DNA of 64,000 nucleotides from NCBI GenBank assembly GCA_027622715.1, contig JAQBYN010000005.1, forward strand, positions 1 through 64,000, written 5' to 3'. The translations under genes and the position numbers were made by a program. Below are positions 7,923 to 15,039 of the stretch, piece after piece (within the stretch, counting starts at the first letter, position 1; each line of letters starts with the position of its first letter). Below the pieces are notes generated by a model. That model was given only the letters and a program-made list of their open reading frames with translations. It did not search any database and was not told the origin of the DNA. Source of the stretch: Pseudomonadota bacterium. GTDB lineage: Bacteria > Pseudomonadota > Alphaproteobacteria > SHVP01.

Positions 7923-8279
7923 ATGACCGAAAAAACCGACGGCACCAAGCGGTACAAGGCCGTCCTTACGGGACCGGTCACCACGACTGAGCCGGAATTC
8001 CTCCACGACATCGGCATGGACCGCATGGTTGGCGCCTTCGTTGCGCTCGCCTCAGAGGTTTACATTCTGCGCGATCGCCTCGCCGCCCTCGAAACCGTGC
8101 TTGAAAACAACCAGACTCTGGCCCAAGACGCTATTGAGTCGCTTGAGGAAACGCCCGAACAATCCAAGGAACGTCAGGCCGATGCGCAACACTTCGCCAC
8201 CCGCGTGTTGGGCGAACTGCACCGCTCGGATGTGCCGATCAGCCACATCGGCCGCAAGGTCCGCGAGATGACCGAATGA
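7923..8279 (+). CDS. hypothetical helical protein coupled to methyltransferase
   Basis: The 118-residue protein is not recognised. It has no signal peptide or membrane segment. Residues about 35-85 look strongly helical and heptad-like (ASEVYILRDRLAALETVLEN and following), suggesting a short coiled coil or dimerisation helix, with an acidic C-terminal part. A GGGAGAG ribosome site precedes the ATG at 7923. Its TGA overlaps the ATG of the next gene (ATGA, 8276-8279), so it is translationally coupled to the methyltransferase and may be an accessory subunit of it. This is inference from arrangement only. Confidence 0.75.
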   Translation: MTEKTDGTKRYKAVLTGPVTTTEPEFLHDIGMDRMVGAFVALASEVYILRDRLAALETVLENNQTLAQDAIESLEETPEQSKERQADAQHFATRVLGELHRSDVPISHIGRKVREMTE

Positions 8280-9382
8280 CCGCCGAGCGCACCAACGCAC
8301 CCTTTGGCTTTGAGCCGTCGCGCGAATTCCGCGCCTTCCACACTTTCCTCGCCGCCGCGCGCAACCACCGCATGGGCCCACTCTACGAGCAGACCCACGC
8401 CGACTACCGCCGCGCCGGCGGCAACGGCGGCAACGGCGGCAGCGCTAAAGATGTTCTGGGCGTGATCGACAACCAGCCGTCTTACCAACTCTACGCCTGG
8501 GCAATGCGTCATCTGCAGCAGTTCAAGTATGACCACGCGGACTTCGGCGTGGTCCCGGCCATCGGCGCGCGCAAAAGCTACTTGCGCCAACGCCTACGCG
8601 ATCTCTCCGACGAGGGTATTGGTACCGGCGAACTAACCCTCGACCCCGATCTCGACCTGCCCGATTACTTCACGATGACCGACTTCCACCAGCATCCCGG
8701 CGGCGTTGCCGGCAACCCGTTGGCGGGACTGGCTTACGAGATGTCGCGCGCCATACGGTTCAAACCGGGCGCGGATTCGAACGACCTCTACCGCAACATC
8801 TTTTCTTATCTGCCCGCTGACCGCGACTACCGGCGCATGCTCGACTGGGGTACCAGTTTCGGCGCCGGCGTGCGCACGTGGCTCGAAGCGCATCCCGGCA
8901 CAGAAGCCCACGGCGTCGATCTCTCCGAGCCTTGTCTACGCCTCGCCTACGTGCGGGCGCGCGAACGCAACATGACGGCGCAGTGGCGTCAACAAGATGT
9001 CGAGCATTTGTCCTATCCGGACGGCACCTTCGATGTCGCGCTGTTCGCCTTCATGCTGCACGAGTTCCCCGCCGCCCGCTTTCCCGCGTTATTCAAAGAG
9101 GCCGCCCGCGTCTTGAGTGAGCGCGGCGTCTTCGTCGGTTTTGAACTCGCCTATGTGGCAGGCAGCGCCTTTCAAAACACGCTGCAGGACCAAGAAGGCT
9201 GGCTCAACGACGAACCGTTCATGCCCGCGTGCTTCAAGAGCGATTTCCAAACGCTGTTTCGCGAGGCCGGTTTTTCCAAGGTGACAATCCGCCGCTTCGA
9301 TCAAATGGCCGACAACGTTACGCATTCGTCGCCCGATATTCCCAAGCGCCAGACCTGGAACATTTACGTGGCGGAGAAGTAG
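8276..9382 (+). CDS. class I SAM-dependent methyltransferase with conserved N-terminal extension (paralogue 1 of 3)
   Basis: The 368-residue protein has about 180 N-terminal residues followed by a methyltransferase core with motif I MLDWGTSFGAG near residue 189, HGVDLSEPCL for the acidic strand-2 residue, and FAFMLHEFPAARF. The extension holds YQLYAWAMRHLQQFKYD and DFHQHPGGV, both shared with the gene at 11493-12608, so this is a defined two-domain family. A glycine/asparagine-rich loop near residue 46 is encoded by a 9-base unit repeated about three times and is absent from the paralogue. The substrate is unknown. The start overlaps the preceding hypothetical gene by 4 bases. Confidence 0.8.
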   Translation: MTAERTNAPFGFEPSREFRAFHTFLAAARNHRMGPLYEQTHADYRRAGGNGGNGGSAKDVLGVIDNQPSYQLYAWAMRHLQQFKYDHADFGVVPAIGARKSYLRQRLRDLSDEGIGTGELTLDPDLDLPDYFTMTDFHQHPGGVAGNPLAGLAYEMSRAIRFKPGADSNDLYRNIFSYLPADRDYRRMLDWGTSFGAGVRTWLEAHPGTEAHGVDLSEPCLRLAYVRARERNMTAQWRQQDVEHLSYPDGTFDVALFAFMLHEFPAARFPALFKEAARVLSERGVFVGFELAYVAGSAFQNTLQDQEGWLNDEPFMPACFKSDFQTLFREAGFSKVTIRRFDQMADNVTHSSPDIPKRQTWNIYVAEK

Positions 9383-9390
9383 CGGCGGGC

Positions 9391-9732
9391 CTACGCCGCC
9401 CGAACGACGAAGTCGACGTGCACCTCGTCGTACGGAAAGACGATCCGGCCGCCTTCGTCGCGGTCCAGCACCCCCGCCCTAAGCAACGCCTGAACGTCGC
9501 CGTGCACCGACTTCACGTCACGCGCGACGCGGCGGGACACTTCTCGAATCGAAACAGGCCCCGCGCCTGTCATAACCCGGATGATCTCCCACCTCTTGGG
9601 CGTCACGATTTTCCACAGCAGGTCGACGCTGGCGAAACTGATGTAGTTGCCCTGCGCCTCGCCCGAGAATGCACGACGCAGACGGCTCTCTGCATCATGC
9701 GGCGATTCCACGTTGATGGTCACCCTGCTCAT
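9391..9732 (-). CDS. HVO_A0114-type winged-helix antitoxin/regulator
   Basis: The 113-residue protein has a winged helix at about residues 45-100: TPKRWEIIRVMTGAGPVSIR, then EVSRRVARDVKSVHGDVQAL, LLRAGVLDRDEGGRIVFPYD. This is the pattern of the HVO_A0114 group of DNA-binding proteins, commonly the partner of DUF6516/TumE-type toxins. Its ATG directly follows the TAA of the toxin gene (bases 9733/9732), so the two are one operon with the toxin first. It probably autoregulates the operon by binding the inverted repeat at 10015-10032. Antitoxin function is inferred from the pairing. Confidence 0.75.
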   Translation of the reverse strand: MSRVTINVESPHDAESRLRRAFSGEAQGNYISFASVDLLWKIVTPKRWEIIRVMTGAGPVSIREVSRRVARDVKSVHGDVQALLRAGVLDRDEGGRIVFPYDEVHVDFVVRAA

Positions 9733-10005
9733 TTATGGTCTCCAATCCAAGACCGCCTGCCTGAAATCGACAAGAAGATCATCTGTCGCTCTAAAATCGT
9801 AAGGGATCTCGACACCCTCGATATGCATGTGGTCGCCCGTGCCGGCCTCGTTGTCGAAACGCACGATACACACCTCATCCACGACAAACGCGAGCCGGTA
9901 CTTGTATGCGTGCCTGCTCCCCAGCAGTCCTTCTGGTAGGCGCCAAACGACGAGGTCGGCGAAACGATTTTCGTCGAGAACCACCCGCTCCTTGAGAAGC
10001 AGCAC
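9733..10005 (-). CDS. TumE/DUF6516-like toxin
   Basis: The 90-residue protein matches the DUF6516 (TumE-like) pattern: LLLKERVVLDENRFADLVVW, RLPEGLLGSRHAYKYRLAFV, VRFDNEAGTGDHMHIEG and the terminal DDLLVDFRQAV. The mechanism of such toxins is not settled in what I can state from sequence. A GTG at 10005 is the only possible start, because an in-frame TAG lies two codons upstream. No clear Shine-Dalgarno site precedes it, so translation may be leaderless or the N-terminus slightly shortened. It is followed without a gap by its presumed antitoxin. Confidence 0.7.
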   Translation of the reverse strand: MLLLKERVVLDENRFADLVVWRLPEGLLGSRHAYKYRLAFVVDEVCIVRFDNEAGTGDHMHIEGVEIPYDFRATDDLLVDFRQAVLDWRP

Positions 10006-10014
10006 CGGCTACGT

Positions 10015-10032
10015 GTTGGTGTCTATACCAAC
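10015..10032. promoter_or_regulatory. candidate operator of the TumE-type toxin-antitoxin operon
   Basis: GTTGGT (10015-10020) and ACCAAC (10027-10032) form a perfect 6-bp inverted repeat with a 6-base spacer, 9 bases upstream of the toxin start. On the minus strand the spacer region contains TATAGA, a plausible -10 hexamer, so a bound repressor would cover the promoter. Confidence 0.45.
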
Positions 10033-10232
10033 GCCCGTGCAGGGGGGTCAAAGCGAGAGCATTCCCGGGGTGCCATTCCCTGACCTCCGGACGGGTGTCG
10101 CGCCTTTTTGCTGCGGCTCCAGCTCGGCGAAGACGAACCCAATCCGCTTCAAAGCAGTCGCCGTCGCACCAAGAACCCGCCAAACCTATCCATAGCGCGA
10201 CACGACGGGCCCTTTCGGTGAGGAATTCATTA

Positions 10233-10249
10233 TGATATCATTGCTATCA
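10233..10249. promoter_or_regulatory. candidate VapB operator
   Basis: TGATA (10233-10237) and TATCA (10245-10249) form an inverted repeat with a 7-base spacer, about 25 bases upstream of the antitoxin ATG at 10274. A second, embedded palindrome, TGATATCA, starts at the same base. The location fits autoregulation by a ribbon-helix-helix VapB/FitA dimer. Confidence 0.45.
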
Positions 10250-10273
10250 ACGCAATCATCTGGAGTGGGGCCC

Positions 10274-10510
10274 ATGGGGGCGATCAGCGTTCGCAATCTC
10301 GACAACGACCTCCTCGCGCGGCTCAAGCGCCGGGCCGCCCGCCATGGCCGCTCTGTGGAGGCCGAAGTGCGGGAGGTCTTGCGCCAGGCGTTAAGCGATG
10401 AGGCCGATGTCGGGTTCGACGACTTGGCGGCTGAATTGCGGCGGCTCACCGCCGGGCGTCATCACACGCCGGCCGAGGACTTGCTGCGCGAGGGCCGCGA
10501 CGAGCGATGA
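10274..10510 (+). CDS. vapB: FitA/VapB-type ribbon-helix-helix antitoxin
   Basis: The 78-residue protein opens with a ribbon-helix-helix DNA-binding fold, MGAISVRNLDNDLLARLKRR followed by AARHGRSVEAEVREVLRQAL, the pattern of FitA-like plasmid-stability antitoxins. The acidic and basic C-terminal tail (about residues 50-78) would contact the toxin. The ATG at 10274 is preferred over an upstream in-frame ATG at 10232 because GGAG lies about 9 bases before it and because the longer version would start inside the operator. The TGA overlaps the toxin ATG (ATGA at 10507-10510), giving the usual translational coupling of vapBC operons. Confidence 0.85.
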   Translation: MGAISVRNLDNDLLARLKRRAARHGRSVEAEVREVLRQALSDEADVGFDDLAAELRRLTAGRHHTPAEDLLREGRDER

Positions 10511-10929
10511 CCAGCCTTGTGATCGATGCCAGCGTCGCCATCAAATGGGTCGTTGGCGAGACGGGAACCGATGACGCGCTTAGTCTTCGCCGTCACAACC
10601 TCTACGCACCCGATCTTTTGGTATCGGAATGCGCCAACGTCTTGTGGAAGAAAGTGCGCCGCGGCGAACTGCACCCCGACGAAGCCCAAGCTGCTGCTCA
10701 ATTGCTGGAACGCGCCGATCTACACCTCGAACCGAGCCGCCGCCTGATGCGCCGCACGACCGAACTCGCGATCACGCTCGACCATCCGGCATACGATTGC
10801 CTGTATCTCGCGCTAGCCGAGTCGCTCCGGTGCGACTTCGTGACGGCGGATGAACGACTGCGACGCCGTGTGGCGGATGCAGGCCTTGTCCAGAACACGC
10901 TTTCGCCGGCACAAGCCGCGGCGCTCTAG
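10507..10929 (+). CDS. vapC: VapC-type PIN-domain ribonuclease toxin
   Basis: The 140-residue protein is a PIN domain. It has the first acidic residue in LVIDASVAIKWVVGE (D7), a conserved glutamate in LVSECANVLWKK, and the last acidic cluster in HPAYDCLYLALAE and CDFVTADERL. PIN-domain VapC toxins are magnesium-dependent RNases, often acting on tRNA or rRNA. All four acidic positions expected for activity appear to be present, so the toxin is probably intact. It overlaps the antitoxin gene by 4 bases. This pair stands immediately beside the TumE-type pair but is oriented the other way. Confidence 0.9.
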   Translation: MTSLVIDASVAIKWVVGETGTDDALSLRRHNLYAPDLLVSECANVLWKKVRRGELHPDEAQAAAQLLERADLHLEPSRRLMRRTTELAITLDHPAYDCLYLALAESLRCDFVTADERLRRRVADAGLVQNTLSPAQAAAL

Positions 10930-11164
10930 CCGTCGACGCACCAGAGGACATTGGGTGACGTAGTCCCGCCCGTTCACAATTTCCGGTCCCCACATTGACG
11001 GCGGGTAAAGACGAACCACATGCGTTCAGACCCGACCGTGACCGCATCGGGCGAGCGGGCATGGCCCGGGTGCTCGAGAGATCGGGCCAGGGGTCGATCG
11101 GGGCGTTTGGTGGCCGGTCATCCTCGACTGGCGCGCTCGCGACGCATGGGAAATGTCCGGACCG

Positions 11165-11399
11165 TTGGGTTCGTTCGTATTATCCGCAGATGGGCTGTTG
11201 ATTTTGAACGCTTTTTTGGCTTCGTTTGGTAAAATAATTCCGGATCGAGGGGTCGGCCAACGCCGAACGGCGGGTGGTCGGGGGACACGACGAGAACCGG
11301 TACGTGGCGCAAACCACTGATTCCAAATAGTTTTTTGGCTTCGTTCGTCGTTCTAAAACCTAAGCCACTGTTACAGCGCGTTTTTTTGGCTTCGTTTGG
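11165..11399 (+). repeat. four spaced copies of a T-rich GGCTTCGTT repeat in a 560-bp gene-free region
   Basis: The stretch 10930-11492 holds no convincing gene. Within it TTTTTTGGCTTCGTTTGG occurs at 11212-11229, with close copies at 11331-11347 (ending in CGTTCG) and 11381-11399 (one extra T). A diverged copy, TTGGGTTCGTTCG, lies at 11165-11177. The first and third T-rich copies also share flanking sequence, an AARAWAAT-like run followed by TCCG. All copies are in the same orientation and are spaced irregularly (about 50 to 120 bases). An open frame on the minus strand through them repeats NEAKK- and TKPKK-like strings but has no credible start. Confidence 0.65.
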
Positions 11400-11492
11400 C
11401 AAGAAAATATCCGCGCTGTCGCCGCAAGCACACCGTTCACCGGCCTGCCAACGATCCGCTATCATCACGCCAACACTGCCAGGAAGGCCGCT

Positions 11493-12608
11493 ATGCGATC
11501 GAACCAGCCCGCAGACGTCACCGACGTTCTTGAGGACCGCTCGTTCCGTGCTTTTCAGAGTTTCGTTCGGGCGAGCCGCGCGTATATGGACACGGTGGTC
11601 TACGAGGACACCTGGCACAGCTATCGCCGCGCGTTGACCGACCGTGGTGAGGGCAACGGCGCCGTGCCGCAGGACGCCGATGCGGCGTTCGACGTGCTAG
11701 ATGCCCTACCCGCCTACCAGCTCTACGCCTGGATGTACCGCCACCTGCAACGCTTCAAGTACAGCTACCCCGACTACGGCATTCACCCTAAGGCCGAGAG
11801 CGAAGCTGCACACATCGCGCGAGAACTCGACACGGCGGCGGAAACCGCCATCGCGGCCGGCACGCTGCGCCTCAACCCCGACATTGCCTACCCGGACTAT
11901 TACCGCCTGACCGATTTCCACCAGCATCCGGGTGGCGTGTGGAGCGACGACATCGACGGTCTGGTTTACGAGTTGGGGCGGCGCACCACGCGGCCGCACG
12001 AGGACGACGCCAACGACCTCTACCGCCTCGCGTTTTCCTACTTACCCAAACGCGACTATGCGCGCGTGCTCGACTGGGGTACCGGCCAAGGCGGGTTTGC
12101 CCTGACCTGGTTGGAATCACACCCGGACTCCGAGGTCCACGGCGTGGATATCGCGGCACCGTGCCTAAAGCTGGTGAACAAGCGAGCGATGGAGCGGGGC
12201 GTGACCGTGCACCTGTCACAGCAAGCGGTCGAGGCAATGGACTATCCCGACGACCATTTCGATCTGATCCTCTCGTGTTTCATGTTCCACGAGATTCCGC
12301 CCGGCCCCACCCCAGGAATCCTGGCCGAGATCGCCCGTGTCCTGAAACCCGGTGGGGTTTTTGCGGGTATCGAATTTCTCCCCAAAGAGGACAGCCCATT
12401 CCAGGAGGCGATGATGCTAACCACCGCCTACACCAACAACGAGCCATTCGCGCCCGCCTCATACACCTATCCTTATGCCGACCAAGCTAAAGAGGCCGGA
12501 TTCGCCAAGGCCGAGATCGTGTGGTTCGACAAGATCATGGCGCCTGCCAGCGACAACCCCGCGGTGCCCCCACGAACTCGTTACCCGATTTACCTGTTCG
12601 AGAAGTAA
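11493..12608 (+). CDS. class I SAM-dependent methyltransferase with conserved N-terminal extension (paralogue 2 of 3)
   Basis: The 371-residue protein is clearly homologous to the gene at 8276-9382. The N-terminal extension carries YQLYAWMYRHLQRFKYS and TDFHQHPGGVWSDDIDGLVY. The methyltransferase core has VLDWGTGQGGFALTW near residue 192, VHGVDIAAPCLKL, and LILSCFMFHEIPPGPTPGIL, then LKPGGVFAGIEF. An AGGAAGG ribosome site lies just before the ATG at 11493. It is a single-gene unit downstream of the repeat-rich gap. The acceptor substrate is unknown; the shared HQHPGG segment outside the SAM site may mark the acceptor or a metal site. Confidence 0.8.
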   Translation: MRSNQPADVTDVLEDRSFRAFQSFVRASRAYMDTVVYEDTWHSYRRALTDRGEGNGAVPQDADAAFDVLDALPAYQLYAWMYRHLQRFKYSYPDYGIHPKAESEAAHIARELDTAAETAIAAGTLRLNPDIAYPDYYRLTDFHQHPGGVWSDDIDGLVYELGRRTTRPHEDDANDLYRLAFSYLPKRDYARVLDWGTGQGGFALTWLESHPDSEVHGVDIAAPCLKLVNKRAMERGVTVHLSQQAVEAMDYPDDHFDLILSCFMFHEIPPGPTPGILAEIARVLKPGGVFAGIEFLPKEDSPFQEAMMLTTAYTNNEPFAPASYTYPYADQAKEAGFAKAEIVWFDKIMAPASDNPAVPPRTRYPIYLFEK

Positions 12609-12792
12609 CCAGTCGCGTCGGCGCTTTGCCAGAGCATCCCAGCTAATCTGTTGATCTTAATAGAAGTTTTGTAGACCTCGAGGATCAACCCTCTGGGGGG
12701 ACCGCACGCCGCTACGTAAACTCCCGGATTGTCCTTTTACCGCTTTCCCGGTAGCAACTTAAACGCGAGTACTGGGTCTTCCGGAGATGATG

Positions 12793-14601
12793 ATGTCGAC
12801 TCTAAGCACGGCCGAAACGATGCCCCCGAAGACCGGGCTCGATCTCGACGCACCGGCAAAGCGAGGCCTTATGTCCGGTACCCGTTGGGCCGGCGTGGTC
12901 CTCGTCGTCATGCTTGTGATAACGGTCGCCTCGTACGTCTCGGTCCAGTCAAGTGCCCGTCAGAGCGGCCAACTCCGGCTCGATCTGCGCGCCGAGGAGA
13001 TCGAGGCCGCGACTGGCGCCCGAATGGCCGCCTATATCGAGGTCTTGCGCGGCGGCTTGGGCTTGTTCAATGCATCCGACTCGGTCAGCCGCGACGAGTG
13101 GCGCACCTATGTCGACACATTGGAAATCGACACGGTGCTTCCCGGTATCCAGGGAATCGGCTACACCGAATTCGTTCGTCCCGAAAACCGCGCGCGCTAC
13201 GAGCAATCCATTCAAGACGAGGGATTTGCTGGCTTTCACATCCGCCCGGTGGGCGACCGACAGATTTACTCATCGATCACATTCCTCGAACCGTTCGACG
13301 AGCGCAACCGTCAGGCCTTCGGCTTCGACATGTATCAGCAAGAAACGCGCCGCGACGCAATGGACCGGGCCCGCGATACCGGTCAGGCTGCGATTTCCGG
13401 CAGAGTCACGTTGGTTCAAGAAATCAGCGAAGACGTGCAGGCCGGCTTCCTGATGTACTTGCCTTACTACGGCCGTGGCGGCGACCCACAAGATGTCGAC
13501 GCCCGCCGCCAAGCGATCGTCGGTTTCGTCTATAGCCCGTTTCGCGCGGGCAATCTTATGAACGGAATTCTTGGCATCGGCCCGGACGACGTTCGGCTTG
13601 AAATATTTGACGGCGCGACCACCTCCTCCCAGGAATTGCTCTATGACAGCGCCGGATCGAAGGCCCCGTCCGCTGAACCGAAATTCGCTGCAACGCGCGT
13701 CTTGACGACCGGTCGGCGCCAGTGGGCCCTCAGGGTAACAAGCCTTCCTTCGTTCGAAGCGTCGACGCGCGCGGACGAAACGGAAATGGTGGTGCTGTTC
13801 GGTGGAACTCTTCTCAGTTTTCTGGTTTTCGGCATCCTGTGGTCCTTCGCAAGCACCCGTGAGCGGGCGCGCGAATTGGCCAACACAATGACCATGAGGC
13901 TTCAGGCCAATACCACGGAGCTACAACGCTCGAACGCCGAACTCGAACTCTTCGCTTACGTCGCTTCCCATGATCTTAAAGCGCCACTGCGCGGTATCGA
14001 TCATCTCGCGTCATGGATCGAAAACGACCTCGGGGACGCGTTGACCGGCGAACCGAAACACAACATGGGCCTCCTGAAAGGCCGGATCAAACGGCTGGAT
14101 GCCTTGCTGAGCGATCTCCTTGATTACTCACGAGCCAGTCGCCATGAAGCGGATCCGGAACCGATTTCGATCGGGTCGAGTTTGCGCGAGTGGTTCGACG
14201 TCCTGAACATCGACGGGCGCTTCACTTTGCATCAAACAATCAACGTTCCTACAGTGACCATCGCGGCCGTCCGGTTTGAGCAGGTGTTGACCAACCTTTT
14301 CACCAACACGATGAAACATCACGGTGGAGAACGCGGAAATATCTACGTCAAAGTACTCGAAACGCCGGAATTCTACGAGATTCACTACGAAGATGACGGC
14401 GTTGGCATCCCGGCCGATCAACGCGAGCGCGCTTTTCAGATGTTCCAGACCCTGCAACCCCGCGACAAGGTCGAGGGGAGCGGCATGGGCATGGCCATCA
14501 TCCGTAAGATTGTCGAGCGTGCGGGTGGTTCCGTCGAGTGCATGGATCGACCGGCCGGGCAGAACGGCGTGTTTTTCCGAATTCTTTGGAAGAAAGTTTA
14601 A
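12793..14601 (+). CDS. CHASE-domain sensor histidine kinase
   Basis: The 602-residue membrane kinase has a first membrane helix at about residues 30-52 (GVVLVVMLVITVASYVSV). An extracytoplasmic CHASE domain follows, about 70-260, with GIQGIGYTEFV and SSITFLEPFDERNRQAFGFD. A second membrane helix is at about 325-345. The HisKA domain has the phospho-acceptor H393 in YVASHDLKAPLRGID, and the HATPase has EDDGVGIP and SGMGMAI boxes. CHASE domains sense small extracellular ligands. Of three consecutive ATGs (12787, 12790, 12793), the third is best spaced from GGAG. The linker between the second helix and HisKA is short, without PAS or GAF. It is followed by two response-regulator genes. Confidence 0.9.
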   Translation: MSTLSTAETMPPKTGLDLDAPAKRGLMSGTRWAGVVLVVMLVITVASYVSVQSSARQSGQLRLDLRAEEIEAATGARMAAYIEVLRGGLGLFNASDSVSRDEWRTYVDTLEIDTVLPGIQGIGYTEFVRPENRARYEQSIQDEGFAGFHIRPVGDRQIYSSITFLEPFDERNRQAFGFDMYQQETRRDAMDRARDTGQAAISGRVTLVQEISEDVQAGFLMYLPYYGRGGDPQDVDARRQAIVGFVYSPFRAGNLMNGILGIGPDDVRLEIFDGATTSSQELLYDSAGSKAPSAEPKFAATRVLTTGRRQWALRVTSLPSFEASTRADETEMVVLFGGTLLSFLVFGILWSFASTRERARELANTMTMRLQANTTELQRSNAELELFAYVASHDLKAPLRGIDHLASWIENDLGDALTGEPKHNMGLLKGRIKRLDALLSDLLDYSRASRHEADPEPISIGSSLREWFDVLNIDGRFTLHQTINVPTVTIAAVRFEQVLTNLFTNTMKHHGGERGNIYVKVLETPEFYEIHYEDDGVGIPADQRERAFQMFQTLQPRDKVEGSGMGMAIIRKIVERAGGSVECMDRPAGQNGVFFRILWKKV

Positions 14602-14604
14602 GGT

Positions 14605-15039
14605 ATGACCACAGATCGAAAGCTGGAAATTCTCCTGGTCGAGGACGACGAGGTCGATCGCATGGCCGTACGTCGGGCGTTCAAGGAACTCGGTGTGTCG
14701 CCTAAGATTATAGAAACAAGGGATGGCGAAGAGGCCATCTCCCTCCTTGAGGGACGGACCGACGCCCCGCGGCCGGTCTCGCCGTATCTCATTCTGCTCG
14801 ATATCAACATGCCGAGAATGACCGGCCACGAGTTCATGGAGCAACTGCGCGCCAGCAAGGACCCCACTGTCGCCAACGCCGTTGTTTTCGTTCTGAGCAC
14901 ATCCGCAGCCGAAAAAGATATCAAAGAAGCCTATGCGCGAAATGTCGCCGGGTATCTCGTCAAATCCGACTATCTCGACGGGCTGAAGCCCGTCGTTCAG
15001 ATGATCAAGACGTTCGGGGAGGTTGTGCAGTTCCCATGA
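14605..15039 (+). CDS. Rcp1-like single-domain response regulator
   Basis: The 144-residue protein is a lone receiver domain. It shows the acidic pocket LVEDDEVDRM, the phospho-acceptor D66 in LILLDINMPRMTGHEF, the TS/ST position FVLSTSAAEKDI, and the lysine in GYLVKSDYLDGL. Its insertions resemble Rcp1, the receiver partner of bacteriophytochromes and CHASE/GAF kinases. It starts 3 bases after the kinase stop codon and overlaps the next gene by 4 bases (ATGA), so kinase, receiver and output protein form one operon. It probably relays phosphate or acts as a diffusible partner. Confidence 0.9.
   Translation: MTTDRKLEILLVEDDEVDRMAVRRAFKELGVSPKIIETRDGEEAISLLEGRTDAPRPVSPYLILLDINMPRMTGHEFMEQLRASKDPTVANAVVFVLSTSAAEKDIKEAYARNVAGYLVKSDYLDGLKPVVQMIKTFGEVVQFP

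Noticed and set aside
8390-8450. Glycine/asparagine-coding tandem repeat as a mobile or regulatory element
   Set aside because: It is in frame inside methyltransferase 1 and is explained as a flexible loop of three short repeat units.
11165-11399. CRISPR array from the T-rich repeats
   Set aside because: Units are under 20 bases, spacing is irregular, spacers are not of constant length and there are no cas genes.
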